Part shown: positions 44,885-56,233 of the stretch, piece by piece
Numbering within the stretch: the stretch's first letter is position 1
Layout of the letters: each line of letters opens with the position of its first letter
From: Bullera alba
Taxonomy: Eukaryota > Basidiomycota > Tremellomycetes > Tremellales > Bulleraceae
Assembly (NCBI GenBank): GCA_001600095.1
Contig: BCIX01000001.1
Span: 7,899,198 to 7,963,197, forward strand
Direction: 5' to 3'
Length of the DNA: 64,000 nt
Translations under genes and position numbers: made by a program
Notes under the pieces: model-generated
What the model was told of the DNA's origin: nothing
What the model saw: the letters and a program-made list of their open reading frames with translations, nothing else
Database searches by the model: none

Positions 44885-45391
44885 CTATTCCTTCCACTCC
44901 GGGTCCAGCATCTCCAAAGTGATTCCAGGCTCGGACTCGATTTCACCCTTTTCAGGACGCAAACCCTGCGCTCCTCTCAAGAGTACCGCATCTGCATCAA
45001 TCTCCATACGAAGCGCTTCCAGGTATTTGACGAGCTGGCTGAATTTCTCTTGCTTGAACTCATTCTTCGACGAAGATGAGCCTCGGTGTAACATGCTTTT
45101 GAGCGAGCCAGCCGTGCTTGTGTTTTTCAGCTCGGAGATATCGCAATCGATCAGATTCAGTCTCCGAGTTTCTGCTGTAGGCGTCTCACGAGGTTTCGAC
45201 TTCGAGTCAGTAAGCTGGTCCCTAGCTTTCACCGAGGCATTGACTCGGTTGCGGAAGGCCGTGAAGGCGTCGTCGAGTTCGGAGAAGTCAGTTGCGGCGC
45301 CTTTACCCTTAGACCCAGCGTTTTGAACACTGACTGTAGCTGTGGTGTAAGCTGAGATCAGCCTTGAGCTCTCGTTGCTGGCGGATGACAT
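44885..45391 (-). CDS. Array member 4, small helical protein
   Basis: Single exon, 168 residues. N-terminus MSSASNESSRLISAYTTATV, then GSKGKGAATDFSELDDAFTAF and RVNASVKARDQL, aligned with members 2 and 3 (LISA..., GSKxKG, DFxEL, AFTxF, VxAS). The C-terminal half has diverged but keeps KQEKFSQLVKYLEALRMEID, the counterpart of EDRFSQKV. An acidic tail (EPGITLEMLDPEWKE) is unique. No signal peptide. Function unknown. Confidence 0.7.
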   Translation of the reverse strand: MSSASNESSRLISAYTTATVSVQNAGSKGKGAATDFSELDDAFTAFRNRVNASVKARDQLTDSKSKPRETPTAETRRLNLIDCDISELKNTSTAGSLKSMLHRGSSSSKNEFKQEKFSQLVKYLEALRMEIDADAVLLRGAQGLRPEKGEIESEPGITLEMLDPEWKE

Positions 45392-45851
45392 GTTTGCGGC
45401 AAAGTCAGATGAGCAGTGAATTGGGGTTGTGATAAGATGGAGAGGAAGAGGAAACGGAGAACGTACAGTACTACATCTTTAGACCTCAGGCCTCAGGCTT
45501 CGGTCATACCTTGTCGCCTTGTCGCATCTCCGTATACAAACTGTCGCGAGTCTACATTCCCTTCAGGCAGCTCACCCGTGCGTCATGGAGGTCCTTTCAT
45601 GTGGGCGTGATCGCGTGGGTGTGGGGATGCTCAATCGGCCTTCGGGTAGAGGTATTGTGGCGGATTTTTGAAGCTCTAGCGTCTTCTAGCGTCGAAGTCT
45701 GTCGAATGTCAGTGCTATTCGAACTTCGAACATGACGCGACTTCTGGGCTTCCGAGTTCCGGCTCACATCGCTACGATAATGCTGACCGTCTCACATTTC
45801 ATGACCTATGTCTCATTCTTCGTGTGATTGTGAGCAGCTCAGTCTACTAGC

Positions 45852-46370
45852 TCACTCGCGCGGACTTTCCGGAGCTAGGAGCGACTCTACCAGGTCAAGC
45901 GAGACAGGACTTGTCTGCTCCACTGTCGATACCGCCGCCTCGAATTGGCTACTCATCCTCTCTCTAGCGCTTTCGAGGCGATAGGGGATCCGCTTGAAGA
46001 CGCCCTTCCACCCGTTCTGGACGGTTTCAAAGATGTCAACCACCTTCTCCGATACCTGTGGAAGATCAGTGCTTAGGACAGCCCAGTTCTCCGGTCGGTT
46101 CAGGTGGATGTCGTCCAGAGTGGACATCGACTCGATGACGCGTGTTTTGAAGTTGGTATGTTGTGAGGTGAGTTCGTCAATCTTGCTATGAATGTCTTTT
46201 CCTGCAGCGTAACTGTGCAGTAAGTCCTCATAAGCATTGCATAGCTCGGCGCCTTGGGAGGAAAGGCTGAAGAGTTTGTCGTCAGTAACCCTATTGGTCA
46301 AGCCCTTGGACGCAACATTGGAGCTGTCCGTGGTCGTGGCAGAAACAGCTAGATCAGCAGGCATTGTCAA
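45852..46370 (-). CDS. Array member 5, small helical protein (second subfamily)
   Basis: Single exon, 172 residues (MTMPADLAVSATTTDSS; a second ATG two codons on). Core SLSSQGAELCNAYEDLLHSY and HTNFKTRVIESMSTLDDI matches member 6 (LSLGTQ ... AYNSLIDEYALG, DYKTQTSRSVTAL). The resemblance to members 1-4 is weaker, mainly the 'xxFxxxxxxVxxSxxxL' helix. The C-terminal part has VQNGWKGVFKRIPYRLESAR, followed by a helix and an acidic/serine tail. Predicted cytosolic and helical. Function unknown. Confidence 0.65.
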   Translation of the reverse strand: MTMPADLAVSATTTDSSNVASKGLTNRVTDDKLFSLSSQGAELCNAYEDLLHSYAAGKDIHSKIDELTSQHTNFKTRVIESMSTLDDIHLNRPENWAVLSTDLPQVSEKVVDIFETVQNGWKGVFKRIPYRLESARERMSSQFEAAVSTVEQTSPVSLDLVESLLAPESPRE

Positions 46371-46827
46371 GGTCTGTGGACTTTGAGTGGATTGGATTGG
46401 TCTGAGCGATCTGTAAGATGCACTCAGCTTACACAGTCAGCCATAGCCCAAACGACTTGAATCGTCTCTCCTTTCTTCCGTCCTTTGACATGAACGCTAG
46501 CCGGGCTTCATGCCCCTCCTCCTGTGTCGAGACTCTGCAACCCAGCACCCACTGACGGTCTGATACTGATCACCTGTTGTCTGTGCTGTAGAGTTGCATG
46601 TCACGAAATTCACAGGCTAGGTATTTTGCCACGTAGAACCTGCTCTTCCATCTCCTGATCGCCATGACCTGATGGCAATTGTGCCGAGCGTTCTACTTCC
46701 CGAGCTCGAGGCGAGAGTGTCGTTATCCTGATCGCGTGATTGTGTTGATGGTCAGGCAGGTTATCACCAAATCCATGACCTGACTCGAGAAATCCCTCTG
46801 CTGGGAAGTTCTGTATACCTCACCTTG

Positions 46828-47196
46828 TTAGAACATCGCTTTGATCTTCTCGACACCCTGCTCGTCGAGACCTTTGATCGCGGTGACGGGATACCCCATC
46901 GAATCCTCCACTCTCATCAGGCGCTCGCCATGCTTGCGCACATATCTCCCATGCTTGTCGTCAGAGTAGGTTGGAAGCGACGTGAGCGCAGTGACTGATC
47001 TCGAGGTTTGAGTCTTGTAGTCTGTGAAAGCATCGGTGACTTCGGTGTACTTGTCCTCGGTGATTTCGTGCCCAAGAGCATATTCGTCAATCAGGCTGTT
47101 GTATGCCAAGGTCAGTTGAGTTCCCAGCGAGAGAAGCTTAGCAGGTTCAATCAATTGACTGTCCACGACGGTAGCGGCACTTTTTTTGTGGTCCAT
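46828..47196 (-). CDS. Array member 6, small helical protein (second subfamily)
   Basis: Single exon, 122 residues from the ATG at 47196 (MDHKKSAATVVDSQ). Contains EPAKLLSLGTQLTLAYNSLI, DEYALGHEITEDKYTEVTDA and FTDYKTQTSRSVTALTSLP. The last fits the AFTxF...QVxAS helix of members 2-4 and so links the two subfamilies. It is shorter than its neighbours and ends KGLDEQGVEKIKAMF. An upstream extension in the same frame (to 47295) lacks the MSS/MDH-type start context. Function unknown. Confidence 0.62.
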   Translation of the reverse strand: MDHKKSAATVVDSQLIEPAKLLSLGTQLTLAYNSLIDEYALGHEITEDKYTEVTDAFTDYKTQTSRSVTALTSLPTYSDDKHGRYVRKHGERLMRVEDSMGYPVTAIKGLDEQGVEKIKAMF

Positions 47197-48185
47197 GTCG
47201 TAGCTGATGCTGGTAGGAGTCTGCTGCTGAGAGTAGCTACTGTGTCGTCGGTGGTAGAGATTAGGGATAGACTTGATATGGAGGTATAAAGTCAATTGAT
47301 CTGTCAGTCATAGTGAAGATATCGACTCACAAGAGCTAGTCGGCCTAGACTCTCCTTTCCAGCTAAGAGACATAGGCGATCCTATCATCGAGAAGGGGTG
47401 ATACGTGTTTGTGTCTCGAATGCCCTTTGAACAGCCTGTGACCTTCGTTTAAACCGAATGGAGCTGGCGCTGGGACATCTGCTGGTACTACAGCGCTGTT
47501 CTCGTGGTGCACATCCGTCGGAGTCGGAGTAGAAGTCGCGTGAGTCTTGGGCCGCTCGAAGGGCCTTCGATCAGTCTTTCGCCTTTGTGAATATCGATTC
47601 ACCATTTTTATGACGATGACCGCCTAGAATATGTCAGTACTACTACTGCTAAGCACAAGGCCAGCTCACTCACCTCGATGATCATATCCAGTAGTCACGA
47701 TTGATTCCAACAGGACCTACGAGGCGGGTCACTTCCTCTCCAATATCGTAACCGCAGCCTTGAATCCACCCTTTGTCTCGTTGATGGCGCTTTCGAGCGG
47801 ACGATGATCCTCCTGCAGGTGTCCGTCAGCGCACTCTACAGCGACTCACAGAGGGATTGGATCTTCTTCGTCATCTAGGGTAGGTCAATGATGGGGTGGG
47901 ACTGCAGCTGGAGAGTGTATTGCACCTGAGCGGCGAGTGTCGCAAGTGATCCTAAGAGGCAGAAGGCAAGCGAAGAGTGGCTAATATATTGCATCAAGCG
48001 GTGCTTTATCAATCCAGCACGTTAGTAAGCAGTTGTAGTCGATTTGTCAGTGCGAGATACATTCGGCCGAGCAAAGCGTGTACTGCGCGATGTATGCCTG
48101 CATGGTCAAGGATAGAGTACCGACAGTGTGATTTGGCGCGGGGAGGTGATTGGGTGTTGCTGAATCGAAGCGTCCGCGGTTGGCA
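47197..48185. other. Right flank of the array
   Basis: Apart from the relic above, this stretch shows no firm gene. A minus-strand frame of 80 codons (47363-47605), rich in Arg and Pro, has no relatives that I recognise. Confidence 0.4.
47729..47830 (-). pseudogene. Relic of an array member (C-terminal fragment)
   Basis: A short frame reads HLQEDHRPLESAINETKGGF, then KAAVTILERK and a stop at 47729-47731. 'TKGGFKAAVTILER' resembles VQNGWKGVFKRI of member 5. No start or acceptable upstream exon was found: the GT-AG span just upstream is 37 nt and gives a stop. It looks like the remains of a further array copy. The nearby frame at 47363-47605 is of unknown status. Confidence 0.3.
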
Positions 48186-49853
48186 TCATGTCACCAGATT
48201 CCCGTGCCATGTCATCAACAGGTCCCAAGTGTGTGACGGTAATGAGAGGCCTCGTTGACCCTTTGTTGGAAACCTCTCGTGTTCGGTATGCGAGAAGATG
48301 TATTCGACCAGGATGTACGGCAAGGCGTGTCCTTCGTATTCTGTAAAGTCATACCATTCGAGATTGGTAGAGTTCGTTGAACGCTGACCGTCCAGAAGTA
48401 CGGCAGCGTCTTGGGAGGGCGGGAGGAAGTCGAGTTCGTATGTCGACACGCCGTTGTTACCGGGGTAAGGGCCTTCGATATCCAAGAGCAAGGGGTCCCA
48501 GTTGGCACTAGTCTCCGTCAAAGGAAACAAACTACATTCGGCCGCCATCCAGCAATGTGCGAGGGTATAGCAATCGTCATTGACAGAAGTCTGAATGTTG
48601 AACGACTGAGGTTCATTGTCCAGCTCCACTGGCGGGAACAGATGGGGCACTGGTGTGACGCAGGCTTCAATGATAACTAGGGAGGGCATAGCCTCAATAG
48701 AGTTCAATACCTTGGCTGACAAGAGACCCGTGGACACCTTTGAGGGCCGTTCCGCAAATGGGTGATCAGGCTTGTCGTGCTCGGCACCGTCCTTCAGGTT
48801 TCCAGTCTCGCGGTGCTTAGTCGTTGTTGCCGTCATGCGGAATGTCTCCACAGATGGGTGCCATGGTAGACTTTCGGAAATGACCTAAGCAGGGTTAGCA
48901 ATATTCGGATCCGGCCTGACTCACCTCGGTCACAACGCTGATAGACTTCAAATGCGTGAGCGCCGACGGCAGAAGAAGATACAGGTCTTCAAGAGCGATA
49001 TACCACCACCGTTGAGACTCTCGATTCCATGTTGGGAAATCCAAATGCAGATGTTCGAGACGTGGTGAGAAGAGAAGTGGCCCGAGGTAGTGCTCGAGTC
49101 CTGCCAGATCCTCTCCCTCCATGTCTCCCATTTTGAAGTTGAAGGTGCTGATATTCGGCGCTGAGGTGGCGATATCTCTGACGAGGTTGGTGTAGACTCC
49201 ACAAGTGGAATTCTGCACACTCAGTGTGATTAGATTGTCTAAGTTGGGTAACGGACTTGGTATTCTATCGGATTCGGAATCGTCGATTTATCCGTTCAAG
49301 TAGAGATTGGTCAACTTTGGTGTCATGGAGAGCAATGCTGGAAGCGTATATCTTGAGGTGCTGTTGACGTGGACCGAGAGACTTTCGAGGAGCGGCATAG
49401 ACTGCACCGCGAGCGATTGATGGGTACGTCCGGCCCATTCGCAGCAAGGTTCAGTTGATGCTTCGTGGACTATGCAGCTGTACACATCCGTCCACCTGGT
49501 GAGGTGAGGCCCAAACAGTTTGATAACTTTCTGCCTCTCGTCGATCGCATCCGTAGCTAGCATTGCGGTAACTTCCTTGATCGCTCGAACCCGTCCGGGA
49601 TTCCGCTGGAGAAACCGTCGAAATCGATACCATGAGATAGCCTCCTCTTCTCCATGAATGTCATTGGCTATCGATTTGGGCGGTACTTGAACGCAAGACC
49701 GCAAGTGCTGTTCCGTAGCTGCATTCCACTCTCGATCCACCAGAGAGATTTGCTTTGTTTCCTGGACGTTCAGGAGGGCTACGATTGAGGTTTTGATCTG
49801 TGAGGTAGTCGAATAGCTGAACGGCGATTATGCGGGTCTGTGGGTACGCCCAT
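48186..49853 (-). pseudogene. F-box/leucine-rich-repeat-like protein with in-frame stop
   Basis: A probable first exon ATGGGC (49848-49853) and a 50-nt intron lead to IKTSIVALLNVQETKQISLV and DREWNAATEQHLRSCV, an F-box-like start. LRR-like segments follow: MPLLESLSVHVNSTS, TPKLTNLYLNG, NLDNLITLSVQN, SPRLEHLHLDFPTW, ALTHLKSISVVTE, then after a 45-nt intron VISESLPWHPSVETFRM and a C-terminal body ending WHGNLVT. Between two LRRs the frame meets a TAA (49288-49290) while homology-like sequence continues on both sides in the same frame. That suggests a nonsense mutation. A 51-nt in-frame intron with a weak donor (gttgac) could remove it instead. Fungal F-box/LRR proteins act as ubiquitin-ligase adaptors; here function is doubtful. 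Confidence 0.5.
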
Positions 49854-50075
49854 CGTGTCGCTGTCACTCTCTGAGTGGTACGTGCTGTCGAAGCAAGGTA
49901 TGCTATGGTGGTAAGGACAACACAGGACAGCTCATAGCACGAGTACGTTGCAAGAGCTGTTGTGGTTGCTGCTACAGTTTACGTAATTCGAGTCGCCCGG
50001 TGACCAAGGTGGTGATGAAAAAGTCGATCAAGCGTCTTGCTATTCCATCGCATTCAACCCATACCCCAGCTCACA

Positions 50076-52509
50076 ATGTCGGCAGAACAAAAGCTCAAGG
50101 ACAGCTTGGAGACGCTCATCGGAGGTGGAAACTCGCCTGGAGCTTCATCTTCGGGCGGATCGAGCATCACCGCAGTCGAGGATGATATCACGCCATTCCC
50201 AAGTCCCGTCCTTTCCGCCAAAAAGCTAGCTGGGCTGTCGCGTGAGTGACCTAGTCGATCACCCGGATTCGCGTACAGACACTGATGCTGGGAATTTTAT
50301 GGTAGTTTCGAACGAGGGCGAGCTGGAACTCGAGGTGGATATGGAGAAACACGTCTCGGATGAGGACAGGGCCAAAGCGGCGGAAATCAAGGTCAAGGCC
50401 AACAAAGCGTTCGCGGGTGAGTTCGGTCGTCAATGCCGAAGGGCGGCATACACAGAAACGAGAAGCTGACTCTGTTACGTCCTGTAGACAAGGACTTCAG
50501 CTTGTCGATCGACTTGTATACCGATGCTATCGCGCTCAACCCGAAAGATTCGACATTTTGGAACAACCGAGCCATGTCCAAGGCCAAGCTGGAAGAGCAC
50601 GGAGGTGCTATCGCCGACGCCAGTGAGTGATACCGTCAGCCAGCTAGTCACAAGACTGATTATCCCTATAGCCAAGGCCACCGAGATCAACCCAGCGTAC
50701 AGTAAAGCGTTCTACAGACGAGGAGTCTCGTACCTCTCCATCCTTAGACCGACCGATGCCGTGTCCGATTTTAAGAAGGCTTTATCGATAGAACCAGGGA
50801 ATAAGGCAGCTCGAGAGCAACTCAACGCCACTGTCAAGTTGATAAGACGTATCGAGTTTGAGAAGGTTGGTCTTTCGTCATTGATGCTAGTCGAGCCGTG
50901 CTGACGCCATCGCAGGCAATTTCTGTCGGCGACACGGAAACCGCTTCGCATCGCTGTCTATCCTTAATAGCTTCAGGTGCCTGTACCCTCGACGTCAATG
51001 GCAAAGCCGACCATATGCCCCTTCCAATCATCCCAGACGACCCAAGCGCCAGATATAGCCCAACAAAGGAGTTCGTCGAGGGCATGATAGAGAGCTTTAG
51101 CCAAGGAGGCAAGGTGCCCAAGCGAGTCGCATGGGAGATCATCCTCGGTGTCAAAGCCATTGTAGAGCAGGAGAAGAGTCTAGTCGAGGTGACTGTTCCA
51201 GAGGGAACGACTTGTGATATAATCGGAGACAGTGAGTGTCGTAGCTATACAGACTTGCGCAATTTGGACTGACTTTTGCTTTTACTAGCTCATGGAGTGG
51301 GTTCCCTACTCCGTGATGCGGCGGAGCGAAAAGCTGATCTCTCATAGCAATTCTACGATCTCAAAAACCTGTTATCAATAATAAAGCCGCCTTCGGATAC
51401 CCACATGATAGTGTTCAACGGTATGTCCACCTTAGAATATGTTATAGCTCAAGCAAATGCTGACCAATCCTAGGTGATTTCGTCGACCGGTACGTGCAGG
51501 GTCATCGCCGATCGCGACATTCTGCTGACTAGTTGCTGTAGAGGCAGTTGGTCCATCGAAGTCGCCCTGACTGTCTTTGCGTACAAGTGGCTTTACCCGA
51601 ATAGAGTGTTCCTCAACCGAGGTAATCACGAGACCAACGGTGAGCTGGCAGCGCTTTGACAAGAAGCGAAGAGGCATAGCTGACGCCACTGTAGACATGA
51701 ACAAGGTGTATGGGTTCGAGGGAGAAGCAAAGTCGAAACACGGAGAACAGACTTACAAGCTCTTCGCCGATGTCTTCACTTCGCGTAGGTCTCTACAATC
51801 ACTTATCACTGGTCCCAAACTGAACTTCTGCAGTACCTCTTGCTACACTACTCACATCTGGTCTACCGCCATCGTCGACCAAGTCACCCGGGTCGCAACC
51901 TGCGATCCTGTCGTCCGAAGGCAAGAAGCGATATCTAGTCGTTCACGGCGGGCCTCCAGTCAGCAAGGACGGAGTGACATTGGAGGATATCTCGAAAGTG
52001 GAGCGATTTGGCCGACAACCTGGACAAGAGGGTATCATGTGCGAGATGCTATGGACGGATCCTCAGGAACAGCCCGGTCGGGCTCCTTCCAAGCGGGTGA
52101 GTTCTACAATCTCAGTCTATCTCGCCATCTTTGCTGTGGTGGACATGTGAAGGCGATCACTGACAGAAATATAGGGTGTCGGTCTTGCCTTTGGTCCAGA
52201 CGTCACACGAACCTTTTGCGAAGCTAACGGACTCACCGCCATCATACGGAGTCACGAAGTCCGACAAGCGGGATACGCCGTTGAGCAGGATGGTCTGTGC
52301 ATCACGGTGTTCAGCGCGCCAAATTACTGCGACGCTACGGGTAACAAGGTGAGTCAATCTACTATCAGCCAGAGATCGGGTCACTGACAGAATGATAGGG
52401 CGCTGTGGTCAAGATGAGCGCTGATGGAGAGCTGGATTACGAACAATTCGTCAATGTCCCTCATCCAGATCTCAAGCCGATGGCCTATTCGAGCGGATTT
52501 GGGTTCTAG
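50076..52509 (+). CDS. PPT1: Serine/threonine protein phosphatase 5 (TPR-PPP)
   Basis: ATG at 50076, stop 52507-52509, about ten introns. The N-terminus carries an unusual low-complexity Ser/Gly region. Three TPR helices pairs follow ([63 protein letters not shown]), which in PP5 bind the Hsp90 tail. The PPP catalytic core contains all metal-site motifs: GDTHG, GDFVDRG, RGNHE, VHGGPP, the HEVRQAGY region and FSAPNYC. The core motifs GDTHG and GDFVDRG are assembled from microexons of 8 nt (51289-51296) and 16 nt (51474-51489). The C-terminus [11 protein letters not shown] matches the PP5 regulatory tail pattern. It dephosphorylates Hsp90/Cdc37 and client proteins. Confidence 0.92.
51289..51296 (+). 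other. 8-nt microexon of PPT1
   Basis: CTCATGGA lies between a 57-nt intron (51232-51288) and a 51-nt intron (51297-51347). It supplies the end of Thr, then His and Gly of the metal-binding GDTHG motif, joining GGAGACA to CAATTCTACGATC. Skipping it would shift the frame in the active site. Confidence 0.8.
51474..51489 (+). other. 16-nt microexon of PPT1
   Basis: GTGATTTCGTCGACCG, flanked by acceptor cctag and donor gtacgt, encodes most of GDFVDR. Neighbouring introns are 51421-51473 and 51490-51541. The join is fixed by the conserved motif GDFVDRGSWS. Confidence 0.8.
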
Positions 52510-52958
52510 GCATATCCACGATATTATATCATCTCACGAGTCCATCTTTGCCATTCATATCGGAGTCATGCATCTACTCAGGATATCTCGAGGTCCAGTA
52601 CTCACGAGGCCGTCCGAGCTCACTGTCACGTATTCCAATACGCCGGTGCGACCTTTGACCATTCAACGTATTAAGTCAATGTCTGTACCCTCCGCCGACC
52701 CACTCCGCTCATCGCATATGCCGCCTCTGATATGTTACTGACGCTCTGCTGTGTTACTGACAGTAAGCTCATTGGCAAGCTCAGCAACAAAATTGCGAGT
52801 CTGCACACCGTAATCTCATGTACTGCATAGTCTCTCTCAACCATAGCATCGTAAGTATAGAAGCAGACTACTATCGTATAAAAGACAAGACCCAATATTC
52901 CCTCTTAGCGAATGCTGCCCGTGTAGCCAGGCCACAGTCCCTTTTACCAGCCGAAGAC
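52510..52958. other. Convergent 3' region
   Basis: 449 bp between the ends of PPT1 (plus) and the sugar transporter (minus). No gene is seen. Confidence 0.5.
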
Positions 52959-55028
52959 CTAGTTGTCAACGGTACCCTCGACGGTTCCGTCCTCCCTGAG
53001 AACGACCTTGTCGACCTTGAGCGAGGCTTTGACTGGGTTGGGCTGGTTGTAGACCCATTCGAGCTGCTCCAGGGTTCGGCCTTGCGACTCGACACTATTC
53101 CAAGGGTCAGCTAAATTCCTGTAAGAAATTGTATGACGGTACTCACCAGAAGAAGTACCACATGATCGACTCGAACACGTCCCATCCAACAAAGATGTAG
53201 ATGTACTTGTAACCGATGTTTCGGAGAGCGCTAAGGGATACGTCAGCACAGACTCATGCTGGAATTCGCGGAGTACTCACATTGGCCCGGCAAAGGTGTT
53301 GATGAAACCAATAGCGTTGACGATGATACCCGACGCGGCGAGACCTTTGGCTCGCATAGTCGTCTCGAGGGCCTCGGCGGGGATGACACCCTGCAGAGGG
53401 GTGTAGGTGAAAGAGAAGATGACGTTGAAGAGGAAGTATGCAGCGAGAGCGCCCGAGGCGATTCCCTTGGCGACGTTCTTGCCCTGATTGTCGAGGACGG
53501 CGGACAGACCGGCGTTGACACCGAGAGCGCAGGCGCAGATGAAAGTTCCGATGATCAAGACTTTTCGTCTGGGCATCCTGTCGGTGAGGGACACTGCGGT
53601 GAGAGCACCAACGGCGGAGACGGCAGAGTTGAGCAAGTTGTAGCCGAGCTGCTGGGACACGGACGAGACACCCAAGTTGGCGTAGATGACAGTGTTGAAG
53701 TATCCGAGACCGTTACCGGAGAATTGACCAAAGACCGAGATCATGAGCACCTGGGCCATTCTCCATCGACCGTTCTTGGTCAAGAACAGTGGTCGGTCTA
53801 GACACAAGGGTCAGTGGATTAGAGAGGAGACAAGGGATAGTACTCACAGTCCCACCATCTCTTGTCGATACCGTCAAGCTTGATGTTCTCCTTCATCTCC
53901 TCGATCTCAAGGGCGACGAGCTTCGAGTTGGGGTTACCGCCACCGTGGAACTTGGCGAGGAAGGCAACAGCCTCGTCCTCTCGACCGTTGGCCATCAAGT
54001 ATCGGGGTGATTCTGGGATGAAGAACACTCCGACCAGCACTATGCAGCAGGCGAAGGCCTGGAGGATGAGAGGGATCTGCCAGGACAAGTTTGAGTTGAT
54101 AGAGTTGGTGGCGTAGGTGATTCCGGCAGCGGGGATTGATCCACCGAACCAACCGCAGTTGTAGAATCCTACACACAGAGTCAATTGAGGTCTCCTGATA
54201 CTCATAGCCAGACTCACCGGTGCATCTTCCTCGCCAATGAGGTGGGGCAATCTCGATCGAGTAGGCAGGAGCGGCAACAGTCATGATCGAAATTCCAACA
54301 CCAAGGACGAATCGGGCGACGACGAACTCGGGGATACCTTTGGCGGCGGTAGCGATGACCATTCCAGCGATTATGACGATACCACCACAGAACATGGCCT
54401 TTCGTCGACCATATCGATCAGAAAGGATAGCGGCGAATGGAGCACCGACCATGGCGCCGCTAATCACAAGTCAGGACGGATACACCTCACACGACAAACC
54501 AGAATGAACTTACACAGTGTACATTGAGAAGATGAGCGAGACCTTTGGACCGTCGGTGCCGGACTTGAATGTGTCTTGGAAGTATGGCATGGCAATCAAG
54601 GCGGTCATGAGGGAACCTTGAGGCGGAATGAGCAAGTGCCACACAGATCAGCAAGTCGGACGGCCTCACCATCGTATCCATTGGCGCAAGAGCAGCAGAA
54701 GGCGATAAAGACGGAGACTAAAACAGCAAGTCAGATGGATGTCGGGATCGCACACTTGGCGGTACTCACAGTAGAGCTTGATCGAGTTTCTGCTCCATCG
54801 TGGAATGTACGATTCCTGGATCGCAGCGTACATGGCGGCCTACCAACGTTGGTCAGAGATTATCCCATCCGCTAGGGCTATTTTGCCACTCACATCTTTG
54901 ACGGCCTTGATCTTGGCTTCGGACAGACCGGCGGTGCCAATCTTGGGCAAGTCTTCAACATGGTGGTCTTCACCCTTGAAGTCTTTCTCGTACTCGCCCT
55001 GCGGGGAGGGAAGTGGGACTTGAGACAT
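52959..55028 (-). CDS. MFS sugar transporter (sugar porter family)
   Basis: ATG at 55028 (MSQVPLPSPQGEYEKDF); stop 52959-52961; seven or eight introns. Sugar-porter signatures in order: NGYDGSLMTALIAMPYF after TM1, ILSDRYGRRKAMFCGG (motif A), RFVLGVGISIMTVAAPAYS-type helix with EIAPPHWRGR, PESPRYLMANGREDEA, FGQFSGNGLGYFN in TM7, LTDRMPRRKVLI, and PAEALETTMRAKG (PAEx6RxKG). The sequence resembles fungal lactose/disaccharide permease-like proteins (a WDxxxPL box and a short C-tail). It is a plasma-membrane proton symporter. It is divergent to the beta-mannosidase across one shared 1.2-kb promoter region, so a mannoside or oligosaccharide substrate is a reasonable inference. Confidence 0.88.
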
Positions 55029-56233
55029 TGTCGTCCGAGTTGCCTATAGTCGAGGTCGTTGATCCAAGTGGTATCACCAAGGTGAGGATCGCTCTTGAGA
55101 GTGGAGTTGGCGGAGAGTGCTGAGGGAGATGTCTGGGACCCCGGGCTTAGGGACCTCTTTATAGATGATCGACACGCTAACACTCGTTGCCCCAGTGGAG
55201 TGACGACTTTGACGATCGCTACGGTCCGGCACTTTTGGTTTCGAAATACCTCTGACTTTGGGCGGATCCGGCTAATAATTCTCTGGGCTGAGTTTCACTT
55301 GACGGCAACGACGGCGAGTTACCGGACGGAACGGATGGCCAAGATGGTAACGCCAGTACACAGCCCAGGCACCAAACGGACCGTTTACCAAGTCATCACC
55401 TGATTTGCAGAGGGCAGAGGAGCATGATGAGCTTGTATTCCTCAAGCACTCCGTGGATCCAACATAGCGTACAACCTTGATCGCTGTAGAACGGTGAATG
55501 CCATCCCGGGCCGAGTGGACCACTCGGTTTCGGGGGCAAACGTGCCGTAAATCTGGCATGCTGGGTCTTTATTTCTGACTCACTTGGACTTTCATGCACC
55601 GTCTCACTAGGTCTCACTACGCGCGGGTGCTCCACCCTTCGGCCCTTAGTCATCGATCAAGAGGCGTTGCACGATCCATTCCTGGCTTCCTGGCAGTCAG
55701 CTGTGGAGAGTAGTGAGATCCAATGGGCCGGGGGACGGGGCGGGCCGACGAAAGCCGATGATTGGAAAGGCTCGATCCTGCTCGATCTCATTTTGAAATT
55801 AGCCGCGGTCCGAGAATTGATTCCGTGTCTCGAGCGTTATCTGCGCGAGTCTGCGCGCGATAGAGTCCTCTCCTGAGCAGTTCAGCACCTTGGATCGATC
55901 CATTTTGGCCATGCGCGAGTCCCTGCCGGTCCTCGGCTTCGGCAATGGAGGGGGATCCAATCGATATGCATACTCAAATGCTCCAGCTATGCCCCGAGTA
56001 GCAGCGAGTAGCCCAACAGAGCCCAGCCTCGGTTGGCACGGCTTGCCATGGCTTGCCTCGGACCTGCTGAGAGCCGACGTCCCGAGCACTACCGTCTTCC
56101 ATCGACGACCGAGCCGTACCGCAACTTTCTGTGCAGATGTAGCTACTCTCAAGAGAGCGCAATTGGCATATACGCTCGACTTGTAAAAGTTTGACTTTGT
56201 CTTCAACATCGTACTCCACATCAACTCGACACC
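55029..56233. promoter_or_regulatory. Shared divergent promoter of transporter and beta-mannosidase
   Basis: 1.2 kb with no supported gene. It holds both upstream regions. A CGG-AT-CCG palindrome (cggatccg, 55263-55270) has the inverted CGG half-sites that Zn2Cys6 factors bind, and such a factor is encoded at 59896-62793. GC-rich short repeats (gcgcgagtctgcgcgcga) lie near 55845. Binding is inferred. Confidence 0.4.

Noticed and set aside
47363..47605. 80-codon minus-strand frame as a seventh array gene
   Set aside because: It is Arg/Pro/His-rich and lacks all array motifs.
53256..53801. 181-codon plus-strand frame opposite the sugar transporter
   Set aside because: It mirrors conserved transporter exons exactly, so it is a shadow.
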